Assembly (NCBI GenBank): GCA_947311845.1
Contig: CAMZMU010000034.1
Coordinates: 89,154,407-89,218,406 of the forward strand
Direction: 5' to 3'
Origin: Poa pratensis
Taxonomy: Eukaryota; Streptophyta; Magnoliopsida; Poales; Poaceae
DNA: 64,000 bases
Of this stretch, positions 33,706 through 45,583 are shown piece after piece. Under the pieces are notes generated by a model. That model searched no databases. It saw only the letters and a program-made list of their open reading frames with translations, and had not been told where the DNA came from. Each line of letters starts with the position of its first letter. The stretch's first letter is position 1. A program made the translations under genes and the position numbers.

Positions 33706-33718
33706 AAGGGGGGTAGAA
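33706..33718 (+). other. polypurine tract of the outer element
   Basis: AAGGGGGGTAGAA directly precedes the 3' LTR start at 33720, the expected plus-strand primer site. Confidence 0.8.
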
Positions 33719-33719
33719 T

Positions 33720-36700
33720 TGTAACAGCCCGAAGTGAAACCTAAAAACCCGTGTAAATTTTCGCTTTTGTGTTCCTTGCATCATGGCATCCTTGCATCAA
33801 GTGTAACAATTGGAACCTTTAACTTGTCACTAGGGAATTGTGCTAGGGAAGTGTTGATGTTGCTAGGGAATTGTGGTTGTTGCTAGGGAATTGTGGAGGT
33901 GTGACAACATCTAAAAACCAAATTGCCAAATTTGCTTCAACCAATTTCAAAACAACAAAGGCACTCAATCTTGCAAAATAAAATTACTTTGACACTCCTA
34001 TTTGTCAAGGAAGTTCCAAAGCTCCAAAATAATATTTTGCATTTGCTCCAAATTGTTAAAGGAGCAACATCTTTGAATTTAGCCAAAATGCCCTATCCAC
34101 CTTTCTAACAAAAGGAGTTCAAAACATTTTTATTTGGAGGCGCCAATTTTTGTGGAGCTTCCTCATGGTATAAAAAGGCCACCCAAATTGTTTCATAATT
34201 TTTGAAAATGTTTTGGTGCCTAAATTAAATCACTGAAGCTGCTGGTTTTAAAAGGTTTTATAAATTAAAAGGAGAAAGGACCAAATTGTGATGAGCACAG
34301 TTTCTCCAGGGTTTTTGCGCGAAACGTCGTCTCTCTCCTCGCCACTATCGCCATGCCGTCGCCGTGGCCGCGCCCACACTGCCCACCGCGCCGGGGCCCC
34401 CTCTGCCCTGCCTTCCGCGACGAGGAGAACGCTCCCACGACACCACGACCACACCTGCTCCCCGTCCCCACTCGCCCTGCTTCCTTTTCTCTCCCTCTGC
34501 GGTTCCCCACCATGGCCGCACCGAGCTCGCCGTCTCCGCCGCCGCGCCGTTGATTGAGAGCTCCCCGGGCAATTCCGAGACCACCACCAGCTTCGCCTCG
34601 TCGTCTTCTTCTTCTCCACCCACGGAATCGAGCCGGAGTTTCCGGAATCGCCGTCGCCGCCCCGTTCCTCTCCGAGCACGGCCGCCGCCTCGCACGGGCG
34701 ATTTCGCCGTCTCCGTCCATCCCGCTCCTCCGAGCCTCCCCACGCCGTCCAGGGTGAGCTCCTGAACCACCCCTGCCCTCCTCGCGTTCGAATCGTGGGC
34801 CGAGGTTCGATCTCCGCGCTGCAGCTCGCCGTAGCCCGCCGTGCTCGTTCACCGGATATTCCGGGTCGTTTCGAACTGGAAATTCCGATGGGAACCAGTG
34901 CGTGTTGCGTTTTCTTCCTTAGCCGAATTCTCGAACCTGGCTGATGATCGGATAATCCGAGCTTGAAAGGATCGGAATTTCCGAAGTGAGCCAGTGCTGT
35001 TTTCTTCTCTGGTCCTTAGCCAAAAATGGGAGGGAGCAAATCGTTCGGATTCTCCGATGTAGGGAAATTCGGAGTTTCCGATTGGTTCCAGTACCAAAGT
35101 TGTACTGTTCCTTTTTATTTCCTCCTATTTCTGGTTAAGTGTTAATAATGTGTTGGATTTAAATAATCACCAGGTATATTTTAAAAGAGGAAATAAAATG
35201 TATTAACTTGTAATTCTTCGGAGCATCCTAAAATGCGTGTAATTTACCCGAATGTCCGGAAATGTGTGAACCAACCGTTTAAATGGTTGACATGTTTATT
35301 AAATCTCCGATACCCTGCATTGCATCATCTGATCATAACATCTTATATCCAAGTGCAACATAGGGTTCCACCTTCCTTAATCAACAAATAAAGTTCGTTC
35401 ATGACCTAATTTCACGGGATATCCGGGATGCGCCCCTCTAAGCACCCGAACTTTGTTTAATCGGAATAGTTGCCTCATCCCCCTCCCGGGGATTTAAAAT
35501 GTCATGTCATCATGTGCTTGTGCATTGCACCGATGTTATCCGTGGTTTTGATTGTCCCTCTCCGGTATTGTCTGTGCATCGGTAGATCAAGGAGGGGAAG
35601 TGCCCCCACCGTATCGTGAAGAGCCGTACTACCAGCACGCTGATTCAGGCAAGCGTAATCCCCCTCTGAGCATATCTTATCCTATGTTTCTCCAAATATT
35701 TTCTCCACTATAATATTGCATGCGGTTCTAAATGTCAATTTTCAGGGATTAGAGTATCCTATAGTTGCATTAAGTTTCCGATGCCAATACCTGTTTTCCC
35801 TCCTATTATCCATAGAATTGTTTTGTGGCCTGAGATACTTACTATGCTATGTTGATGTTTAGCCATGCTTAGTAAATTGCATAGCTATACGATGGATGGT
35901 TTGTGGTGGAAACAGGTGATGAGATAAATGGTTGTTGGTGGAGGAAATTGTGGTGACGGATAATAAAATGCTAAAAGGTGGGGATGAGAGGCCACTGTGG
36001 TTGTGGTGTTTTGTCTCGTTCTCGCCGCCTAGGAGCGAGTTCTATACCTCTTGAACCAAGACTGAGCGTGCAACCATGCGTGAGGCCTATGCATTTGCAG
36101 GAACCCTCATAGACTAAATAACTCGGGCGGGGCTAGCCAGGGTCCTCTAGTTCGGGCTTCCATTTGCGCGTGCGTGATGATGGTGGGATGAACTGAGATG
36201 AGGATGATGGTATTAGGAAAATGAGTGGCCACGGGGCAGGGTGTGTGATCCACTGCTCCGTCCTCACTGATGATCCTGGGTTAGTCCTTAACGAGGGAGA
36301 AGTCGACACCGCTCCCACCCAGCCGACTTTCCAAGGAAGAGAGCTAATGATCAGGTAATGGGCCGGACGGTACGCGTGGCAAACATTTGTACACCCCTGC
36401 AGGGTTAAATCTTTTCGAAAAGCCGTGTCCGCGGTTATGGACGACTTGGGAAGTGAAGGTAAGATCATAGAATAACTTCAACGGAATGATTAAAAACTGG
36501 GTACTAGAGGTACCACTCACAAATGCAAGGTGAGCTTCCTCGAGGGTGGTTCGGGGAGGTGCCTTTGATGAACAGGTACAGTGGTTGATGATGGTTGGTG
36601 ATGAGTAAGGTGATGAGAGAAAGAGTTACTCCTTACCTCTTTTGAAAATATTCTGATTAGTCGATGCCTTTGAGTTATGTTTTTCATAAATAAAATCAGC

Positions 36701-37187
36701 TTTATGCAAAACAGCCATATGACTTTGCAAGCCTCATCGAGCTAATGCTCTATATATAATCTTGCGAGTTCGTCGAACTCAACGTCGTTTGTTTTGCTTC
36801 AGAGGAGGACTTCACCGACCTCGAAGGTGGGTTCTTTGTGGACGTCGACGAGTAGTCTGGGGTTCCCAGGTGGCAGATTGGGACATCCGGAACAGCTGGC
36901 GCTGTGATGTTTATCTGTAGGCCTCTTAGGCCATATTTGGATCTTGTTGTTTAGAACAACTTAATTTGCTTCCGCTTGATGTAATGTTGGGTCTGTGACA
37001 TCTGGTTGTAATTTGCTATCTTTCTCTATTATAAGAGTTGAACTATATGATTTGTGTCATAGAGTCTGTGATGTGCCAGTTGTTCCACAAGTCTTGATCT
37101 CTCTATTATGCTTTGGTAGTGTGTCTACTGGTATCGGATAACCGGAGACGCAGTATCACTATATAACAGTCAGGTCGGGGCGCTACA
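33720..37187 (+). repeat. outer element 3' LTR
   Basis: It is an uninterrupted 3468-bp LTR. By hand alignment it differs from the 5' LTR by roughly 35 substitutions and about 15 single-base indels. It ends at 37187, followed by the target duplication GCCGC. Confidence 0.92.
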
Positions 37188-37192
37188 GCCGC

Positions 37193-37907
37193 GTACTCCG
37201 AGCGGAGTCCTTGTCGGATCAGAGCGAACGTGAACCACGGAAGAAGTAGGAAACGAAACAAAATAGACGAACAAAAAACTTTGTGAGCGGAGGACGACGT
37301 ACACGAGCACGAGCAGGAGCAGGAGGACGTCCAAGTCCAAGAGAAATAAAGAAACGAACCGGTATTACTTACGGATGGTATGGTGGGTAATTATTGTCAA
37401 CTTCAAGGGCAGTTTTAATGACGTATCACAAGAAGGCTTAATGCCTTTATTATTAGGTATAGATATCTTGAAAAGATTTCTTTATCTTTTATACTTCAAC
37501 CTAACAAACGTGTATAAGACCAAAATCAAGTAGGATTGGAGCAAAAGAGTTCAACATTCCCAAGATTGCTAGAGACCATAATAGTACTACTCTCCTATAC
37601 GAACTTCTGTACAGGGCAGCAAAACCCGGATCTATGATAAATCTTGTATCGATCTGTGGATGAAAGTATGGCTTTCTTCCAGTCTTGTTTGTGTCTGGTT
37701 GTTATTCATTTTGTGATTTGCTCTAAATGTATTTGTATTTTATATACAACTCTTCGTCACAGTTGTATATAATTATAAATAAAACTCTCGTTCACCCGCA
37801 AGAGAAAGATTAAGTGTAGCCCAGTAGCCGTGAAACAACTCTGTTGCTTGTAACGGAAGAGACAGGGAGACTGCGATTGGTACTGTCCGTGCATGCCTAC
37901 CTATCTA
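37193..37907. other. intergenic stretch with no recognised gene
   Basis: After the target duplication the sequence contains a GAGCACGAGCAGGAGCAGGAG-like purine tract (37298-37330) and then AT-rich DNA. I see no coding sequence or RNA gene. Confidence 0.4.
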
Positions 37908-38030
37908 CTCCTTCCGTTCCAAATTACTTGTCATCCATTTGCTTAAAAGTGGATGTATCTATAGTTGTAACATGACTAGATACATCCACTTTTTGGCAAA
38001 TAGATGACAAGTAATTTGGAACGGAGGGAG
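37908..38030. mobile_element. Stowaway MITE in the F-box gene promoter
   Basis: The 123-bp element starts CTCCTTCCGTTCCAAATTAC, ends with the inverted counterpart (GTAATTTGGAACGGAGGGAG), and is flanked by TA. It lies about 150 bp upstream of the F-box start codon. Confidence 0.9.
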
Positions 38031-38180
38031 TAGGAGTATATATTACCGCACAGGAGTTCGGACAGCGCACGTACGTATGCACACGAGAGCACCACCGGAG
38101 CCCTAGCCGCCGCCGCCAAACTCCGACGACGAGTCACCCTCTACCGACGAAGACGGCTGCCTACGGGAGGTCAGGAAGAG

Positions 38181-40785
38181 ATGCCATCAACAATGACATG
38201 CGCTCACGTGGACACGGCCGCCGCGGGCGAGGACGACGACGGGCTGAGGGGCCTCCCCGACGACGTCCTCCTCGACATGATGCAGCGGCTGGTGAACTCC
38301 GGCGACGTCTACACGGCCGCCAAGACCTGCATCCTCTCGCGCCGGTGGCGGCACCTGCCTAGGTACCACGTCCGCCACGTCTCCCTCGACGTCGGCGACT
38401 TCTTCCTCGCCGCCGGGTGGTGCGCCGCCGGGCCACCGGCGCGCGCGCGGCGCCACAAGGGCTGGTTCCTGCCCTACCAGCACAACGCCTGCCAGGGCCT
38501 CGTCCAGGCTCTGTGGCATTACCTCCAGGCGCCGCCCAGCGCGCGGGTCATCGAGACGCTCAAGCTAAAGATGATCCTCACCAGGTACGACCTGCTACGG
38601 CGAGTCGGGAGGCTCGTCGGCGAGGCGGCCCGCAGCGGCAGGCTCAAGGCCGGCGGCCCCGTCGAGCTCGAGCTCCTCACGGAGACGCGCGACCTCTGCG
38701 GCACCTGGGACGCCACGGCGGAGCTCATGCTCGGCTACGGCGCGCGGTTCACGCAGCTCGTCCGCGGCTGCCCGCGCGCGTTCCGGGTGCTCACCAGGCT
38801 CTCCGTCGAGAACCTCAGGTTCCGCGACGCCGACGCCGTCACCGACCTCGTCCGCCACTGCCGCGCCCTCGAGTTCCTGTCCATGCGCTTCTGCGGGTTC
38901 GTGCCGCGGACGACGGTGATGGTCGTGGACGCGCCGCCGGAGTCGCGGCTCAGGACGCTCCTCTGCCTCGAGTGCAACGTCCCCGGCATCGCGCTCGTGC
39001 AGGCGCCGAGCCTCGTCGAGTTCCACTGCGGGTGGCGGGTGCTCCTCGCTGACGAGGAGGGCCCACAGCCGCTGCCAGCGTCCTTCGGGTGGACGCCCAA
39101 GCTCAAGAAGCTCACCCTCCAATACCAGCAGTACGAGGAAGCATATGGCGACGCCTATCATGCCGAGTGGACGCTCAGCGAGTTTCTGATGCTGGAGCGC
39201 CGCCAGCTAGAGGTCCTCACGCTCTCCTTTGAAGCTACTAAGGTAGTATATATGCCTAAGCCTAACTTAGCTTCGTCTCGCGAGTTAGGGTATGGGGTTG
39301 AGACACAGAACTTGATCACCTTTCTTAGCTTGGAGCTAACTAAGTTTCAATTCGGCATCATTAGCTAGATTTCTCGCCCATCAAGTCAAATAAATTCAAA
39401 CGCATACACATGGTCATTAAATTTTTTGTCACGGTTAGTCTTAATGATATTTTGCATGTAGTAAACCAACGCAAAAGACGTACCGTACAATGGACACTAC
39501 AAATAATGAATTCAGAGTTTGACAAAATGATATTTTGCATGTTTTTCTAGGAGTTAGCATGTATACTATGATCCTTTCAAGCAAATCCTGGGCTTCTATC
39601 TTGGGGATTTTAATGACGTTCTCACATGCAAGCATGCATGTGCATTGTTAAGTTTCTCTGAGATTTTGTACATCACGGCCTATATATTACAGATTTGGGT
39701 GGAACCAGAATTGCCGAAATATCTGAGAGCCGCACTCGGCGGGCTAAAGGAGCTCCATCTGGAGAAGATCCATCCGACCTGCGATCTCTCGTGGGCAATC
39801 TTACTACTCGGAGCCGCACCACTCTTGGAGATTCTTCACATCGAGGTATGTCTATTGTTCACGCTTTAACGAGAATTAATTTTCCACAATAATTGTGCAT
39901 CGTCATCTTAATCATATTCAGTCGTCGAGCCACTTTTAAGTTCCATATAGTTTTTTGATACTACGGATTAATGATGAGAGATGTGATAGTGGTATCATAG
40001 GTAGATACCATAACATAACGGATTCCAATGCAATATGAGTCTATAACCTAATAAATACACTATTATATGATACCACACATATGTTACTACCCATTGTGGA
40101 GGTAGTAATATAGACTAGTATCATGTGCATGATACTAGTATATGATATTCCCCATTGTGACTAGTCTTACTACTCGGAGCCACACCACTCTTGGAGATTC
40201 TTCACATCGAGGTATGTCTATTGTTCACGCTTTAACGAGAATTAATTTTCCACAATAATTCGGTGCATCGGGCATCTTAATCATATTCAGTCGTCGATCC
40301 ACTTTTAAGTTCCATATTGTTTTTGAGTAGTATTATTGACTCAGCGTATACTCGTAAAAATTGTAACATTTATGTTTACCCAGCTTTGATACATGTGTAC
40401 GTGCGTGTGTGCGTGAATGCAGATCTTCAACCACGTGTGCCACCCCGACTGGCACAAGAAACTCTACACGGGGCCGGACACGAGGGTGCGGCTGTCGCCC
40501 AGGTTCAGGCACCGCCGCCTGAAGGAGGTGATGATCCGCCGGGCGTTCCATGTGGCCAAGGACGGGCCGTTCGCGAGAGCGATCTTGGAGGCGGCCGTGA
40601 AGCTGGAGAAACTTACCCTGGGCATGGAGGACCTGGGCTGCGAGGAGTGTACGCACGCGTTGGCGAGGTGGCCGGCGCTGGCCAGCTCCAGGCTCAGGTT
40701 CGCCAAAGCTAGCAGAGACGTCGACGTGCTCGTGCAGAAGCTGAAATATGGCATCGCTACTTCCGCCCGGATAGAAATACTTTGA
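38181..40785 (+). CDS. F-box/LRR (FBD-like) protein, three exons
   Basis: Exons 38181-39242, 39693-39845 and 40423-40785 join in phase 0 at GT-AG introns and encode about 525 residues. The F-box lies near residues 22-60 (GLRGLPDDVLLDMMQRL ... CILSRRWRHLPR), the surface that binds SKP1 in SCF ubiquitin ligases. Then come leucine-rich repeat-like segments (LTRLSVENLRF, LEFLSMRFCGF, LKKLTLQYQQY, LKELHLEKIHP) that would bind substrate, and an FBD-like end (FRHRRLKEVMIRRAF ... LGMEDLG). Exon 1 is GC-rich as usual in grasses. The start is the first ATG, with a plausible TATA-like TATATTACC upstream near 38039. Grasses have hundreds of such genes, so the substrate cannot be told. Intron 2 contains a partial copy of the exon 2 end. 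Confidence 0.85.
39799..39949 (+). repeat. partial duplication, source copy (end of exon 2 and donor)
   Basis: It covers the last 47 bases of exon 2, its splice donor and about 100 bases of intron, and recurs at 40165-40318 with few changes. Confidence 0.85.
39950..40164. mobile_element. MITE-like palindromic sequence in F-box intron 2
   Basis: The motifs GGTATCATAGGTAGATACC and TATGTTACTACCCATTGTGG, and repeated ACTAGTATCATG/CATGATACTAGT pairs, resemble the abundant grass MITEs with TATGTTACTACC cores. The termini are not clear, so the class is open. Confidence 0.45.
40165..40318 (+). repeat. partial duplication, second copy in intron 2
   Basis: This is a copy of 39799-39949 including the exon 2 end CACATCGAG and the donor GTATGT. 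It is preceded by GTGACTAG, which could act as a cryptic acceptor. Confidence 0.85.
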
Positions 40786-41023
40786 TCACAGACAGAGATT
40801 GGGTTTATGCTATTCCTACGGATTTGTTATACTACTTGTTTCCTGGACCTAGCTACGTACTGCCAGTTACATAAGCTCAGAACTTTCGGGTACTATTCAG
40901 TAGTACATTACGACTCATGTTTGGGATAGGTGATTCCTTTTTTGTGGGATGAGGTAAGATGGTTCTTAGATATTTTCGTCAGCTTTTTTCTAATTCAAAA
41001 ATACCAAATACCTTTATCATCAT

Positions 41024-41563
41024 GGAAAAATAGTGCCTTATTTCTTAGCTCGCTATAGTATATCTCTAAAGTCCACGCCAATTTTTATGACTTCTTCTCG
41101 TTATGGTGCTAACTCGCGAAATAGCAAGTTGTATCGCGCTAAAACTTCATAGCGTTAGCGCGTTATTTTATTCAGCCTATCGGGCTAAAGCCCGAGTTTT
41201 CCACCTTGGGAAGAAGAAGAAATTGGTTCCTGTTTCTAGTGGTGATGAATTGCATTCTGATGGTTCCTCTTCTAAATCGAAATATGACATCTCTAATGTC
41301 GATGATTCTGAATAAGTAATTTATGCTATTGCCCATGGGAAGTTGATGTTAGGCTTCTAAACAATTGGAGAACAATTTTTGTATGTTGTTATCCATATAT
41401 TGTTCTGCCTTTTTTTGGACAATATACTTTATTCTTGTTGAAAATATTTATTTTTTAGCTATATCTGATTTTTTTTCAAAACAATATTTGAAATATAGCA
41501 CGCTATAGCGTGTATAGTACTATGTCGCTATTTCTCTTAGCACGATATTTTTACCTTTAATAT
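41024..41563. mobile_element. insertion specific to unit A, probable hAT-related fragment
   Basis: It is absent from the matching place in unit B (near 54165). It contains several CGCTATAG, TAGCG and AGCGCG motifs near both ends and a short frame (41103-41315) whose end is acidic and Ser-rich (SSGDELHSDGSSSKSKYDIS), as at the C-terminus of some hAT transposases. Ends and target duplication are not clear. Confidence 0.4.
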
Positions 41564-41944
41564 ACCACAAATTAGTACAACAACATTCCTAGTTACAAGC
41601 CAGGACAGTATATGAACTAATATACAGATCATTAATAAGGAAAAAAGCCTGAAAATACAAGGCCTTGAGAGGCAACATTTTAGCTGCATCCTCTTAATAG
41701 TTATAAATAGACGAGGTTATACTTGTGCAGCCGCCAGTAATTTCCTGAAATAGCGCAAAAATTTCATTGTTTAGGGAAAAATTCAAAACGAACATTGCAT
41801 TGTAAGAAAGACCAAAAGTATATTTTCTTCTATTTTATTTTTAGCCTTACTAAACAAACAGCTCATGTAACAAACCTCCCAAGAGAAACAACTAAATAGA
41901 CACAGATAAATGATATGTTTACTAAGATACAAATATGTGTTTAA

Positions 41945-41946
<2 letters not shown>

Positions 41947-41984
<38 letters not shown>
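41947..41984. repeat. (AT)n microsatellite, left of the 2.6-kb insertion
   Basis: It has 19 AT units. Unit B has only AGCATATACAAAAC at this place. Confidence 0.95.
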
Positions 41985-41986
<2 letters not shown>

Positions 41987-44609
41987 GAAATAGTGGGCTA
42001 ACATGGGGTATAGCTACCCACCCCAAATCCATCCGTTGGATCCTTATAGGGAGCACAGATTATGGTAACCGGGAGCACGAGCCTAACGGAACGACGTCAG
42101 TGGAGAAAAATTGCAGCACTGACCGAAGTTTTCACCGTGGTACAAAAGAAAACACCATGTCACTCCTCTTTCCGGCTCCATTTCAAACACCACACTCCAT
42201 TTCTAGATCTCGGTGAGCCTGACCAAGTGACCATCCGCGCATACCTTCCTCCTATCACCGGCCGGATCTGGGCCCCGTGGTCGCCCCTGCCGGTCGAGCG
42301 CTGCGGCTGCGGATGGGATCGGTCGGCCGGCAGTGGCAAGGAAGGAGCCTGTGCGATGGAGGCCTGAGGATTTGCTTTTCCAAAAAAAATCCCGGTCTAA
42401 TTTATTCATTTCCCCTTCTGTGCTTGTTTCCTTTTCCCCGTCTCGATTTGTTGCTTCTGTTTATCTTTGGTCGTTTAGGATCTGCCATTAAAGGTAGAGA
42501 TATCCTGATCTCAACTTCCCTTATTTTAGTTATCTCCAGTAAATTTTCCCTTCTTGATCCCTCGTCGGATTTGCACCTTCAAATCTTTGGTCTTCGGCGA
42601 TTCGGTTTCTTTCTCTCTCTCTAGGAGTCTGAGACGGGTCGGTGTGGAGCTTCCGCTTGTTTTTTTCGATTTCATGGTGTTCGTTTCTTCTGTTCCTGGC
42701 TCGGCAGGGGTGACTGAGATTTGTTCGTTCTTTTTTCAACTTTATTCATGTGCTGAGCTGAAATAGCAGTCCGCGTTAGCCGGCCGGCACGGACCTGGCT
42801 CGCGTGGGGCAGGCAGCATGCTCACCCGGCAGGTCAGCACATTGATGGATTTGTGATTGGGAGGAAAATCTGTGTTTCCGTGAGATGGATTAATTTGTGA
42901 AATGAATTTCTCTCTAGATTCTTGGATTATTGGATGAATTTTTTCCTGTTCATCTTCTAGATTCGATTTTTTTCTTCTTATGTTCTTCGATCCAAAGGAA
43001 TGGGTACCGTGTAATCAGGTTCATTAAGATCCGAAATGGAGTAATGTATGAGTACTGCGAGTTATTTCCGTAATTTTATCTCTCCAGATCTTTAATTTTC
43101 TTCTGCTCCTTCTTCCCCGCGTCCACCACGGACTGCAGTCCGGAAGGGGAGGCACCTTTGGGATGGAGGAGTTGGAGAGGAGCTGTGCAGGGAACCAGGT
43201 CGGAGCTTGGCTCCCCCGATGCCGTTGTCTCCCTCCAGCCACCGCGTACCGGAAAACGGCGTGACCCCTGGCCTCCGCCGCCACCACGGGCCCAGCTGGC
43301 GCCGTCCCTCTTCCAGCTACCTGCCGCAGACAAGGCGGGTCCGGCGCGCCCGTCCCTTGCATCGGTATCGCCTTCTCTGTGATGCCCGTGCCCTCTCTCC
43401 CCTTTTGTTTCCGTGACCCAGTGGGCTCGGGCGGCGTGGTATGGAGGTGCGGTGGCAGCGGGCGAGCGGCCCCTTGGGCTCTTCTCGTCAGATCTGGGAT
43501 CCGCAGTCGGTTACGCCGGGGCTGCTGCTGTGGCCTGCGGCTGCGCAACGACGGCCGGGATGGTACGGCGCCGGCAGTGGAAACGGTGACGGCTTGCCGA
43601 AGCTGGAGCATCTCGGGTGCGTCGCGTTGGCCGCGCAGGTCGCCGACCATGGGCTAAGCCGTTCAGCGGCGTGAGGGCCCCTACAGCGATGCACTGCGGG
43701 CCGGCCTCCGTGGGCGCCGTCCAAGTCGCTGAAGGAATTGCGGCCGTCCAAGTCGATACGAAGGAGTCGGTACAGAGGAGCTAGCCCCGGGCAGGAGGAA
43801 TTGCGGCCGTCCGCGTCGTGGAGGTCAGCGGAACCATGGTGGAGGTCTGGCAGAGGAAGCAGCCTGAGATGCTTAATTTTCTATTGTTTCTTGCCTCCGT
43901 GATATATTCCTCTCCCCTTATTGCTTTTTTTTCTTCTGATATGCACTTTGCATTATTTTCTGGTACTACTCTGCCATATTTTGGGGTTGCTGTGTGAATT
44001 TGAGGTTCAATTTGTTTACCCATTCCGTCAGATCTGTTAATCCATCTAGGAATTGGATGTATATAAAGGTACTGGAACTTGACCGCCGAGTTACTTCTAC
44101 TGAACAGGAGCACTAAATATTCCCTCTACTGAACAGAATGGCCCTCCTATTTTGGTTCAGTTTTAGAGTTACACTACAAGTAGTTTAAAAAAAAAACTAC
44201 AACTACTAAAACCTGCAACCTTGGGTACTGATGTGATTTTTACGGTAAAGGTGCTTGATCGATGCAGGATTGTGTCTTTGTTTTCTCCAAAACAAATGTC
44301 AGGTACGGCCGCATGGACAGAAACTATGAAAGCTCGCAGCCATTTCGTTTGCCAAAACCATCGCGCCCCAACAGTAACCTTCTGTACCGCACCCAGCCGC
44401 TCAAACAAAAAACAACTCCACCACGGCAGCATATCACGGACAAAACAAGGAACCAACAAAGCCACCACGCCTACATGTAACGGTTGGCACGCACGGCGTT
44501 AACGCTAGCAGGCACAATCGGCCACAGACCAAAGCATTGAGATCTGATACTCTATATCCAACGGCTAGTAGGGTATGCATAGCTATCACCCTTGTTATAA
44601 AATCCGCGT

Positions 44610-44611
<2 letters not shown>
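41985..44611. mobile_element. 2.6-kb long-TIR element (Mutator-like) inserted in a TA microsatellite
   Basis: It is absent from unit B. The left end (41985-42060) and the inverted right end (44535-44611) share a diverged pattern: GGGT(G)ATAGCTA, ACCC(C/T)A and CCGTTGGAT in the same order over about 75 bp, as long terminal inverted repeats would. The interior holds T-rich, 5'-UTR-like sequence and a GC-rich block (43130-43830) open in several frames, possibly a captured first exon. No transposase is seen. Confidence 0.55.

Positions 44612-44640
<29 letters not shown>
44612..44640. repeat. (AT)n microsatellite, right of the 2.6-kb insertion
   Basis: About 14 AT units are joined to AAACTGTAAAACATAGTAG, which resumes the match to unit B. 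Confidence 0.95.
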
Positions 44641-44645
<5 letters not shown>

Positions 44646-45583
44646 TAAAACATAGTAGAAGCCTCTATGGTCATATTTAATGTCTAAAACTTTGGCCTAG
44701 AAAACTCACATATTTCCTTTTAGTTAGCATATTATAGTTTTATCCAAATCTAGTGATTGATTCCAGTGTCGCCCTTAAAACAAGATCGTCTTTGCTTGAG
44801 TTCTTGTAATATTTATTTGTAGCTTTTGTAGACTTGCCACGCTTCTCCTTACTGTGACTTGAAGACATAAAAAGGGTTTAATAGTAATAAATAGTGTATT
44901 TATAATTAAAAATATGCATCCATCTAGTAAGATAGTCCACTTTTAAATTATATCTCTACTTTATACTAAGATCCAAGCTCACCCACGAACCCTAGATCGA
45001 TAGATATATGGTGCCATATATCGTGCTCTTGTGCGTGAAGTATACTGATATGGTATAAAAACCATTGGAACAAAAAGGAAACGCTTAAAAATATATAAAA
45101 GAACTGAATATTTTTGCGGAAAACTCTGCGATGCCGTTTCGAATAAAGGAATATCTCAGCAGGCAATGCCATAAAATTCCTATGGAATATTCTACAGGAA
45201 CTTTGGAGAAAAGTAAACATGATGCTTTCTAACATATTTTGTTCTACTTATGTCTAGAATTCATGTGTTTTTTCTGTCTAGATTGCAATTGTTAAGTGTT
45301 CATGTATCCTGGCTTTCTGCAGGAATTCAGTGTATATGACACATCAATTCCTGCAATATCTCTACGCCCATGTATTGTTCCTACGATCCATGTGGGGCTT
45401 TAACTTTTTTTCTGGTTGTTGTTCCACTGTCACTAACAACAGGTTAGTGACATCTTATGTAGTAATTTGAGCTTCACCAATTTTTGTATAAAGAAGTGTA
45501 GTGTTTTCATCATAATCGCTTCCTGTGCTTTCATAACAAGTCGCTTTTTCCAAAGGAAATAATAACAATTAGCACAGACAACT

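Larger units (their letters stand above)
16299..37187 (+). mobile_element. outer LTR retrotransposon, Ty3/Gypsy chromovirus (Tekay/Del-like)
   Basis: Both LTRs start TGTAACAGCCCGAAGTG and end GGGGCGCTACA. The 5-bp target duplication GCCGC is at 16294-16298 and 37188-37192. The primer-binding site matches initiator methionine tRNA (28722-28733) and the polypurine tract is at 33706-33718. The gag-pol order is gag, protease, RT, RNase H, integrase, followed by a chromodomain-like end; with LTRs of about 3.47 kb this points to the Tekay/Del chromovirus clade. The 5' LTR is split by a second Gypsy element at 19122-28067. The coding region is broken by about 20 frame shifts. Confidence 0.92.
40857..45583. 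repeat. tandem segmental duplication, unit A, 3' flank
   Basis: Outside three insertions it matches 53997-56614. The match starts with AGTTACATAAG(C/T)TCAGAACTTTCGG. Unit A carries insertions at 41024-41563 and 41985-44611; unit B carries the CACTA element at 54709-55790. Unit A continues through RNR1 copy 1 to about 52850. Confidence 0.8.

Noticed and set aside
42203..43751. Several open frames in the 2.6-kb insertion
   Set aside because: GC-rich sequence open in many phases; no recognisable domain, at most a captured 5' exon.
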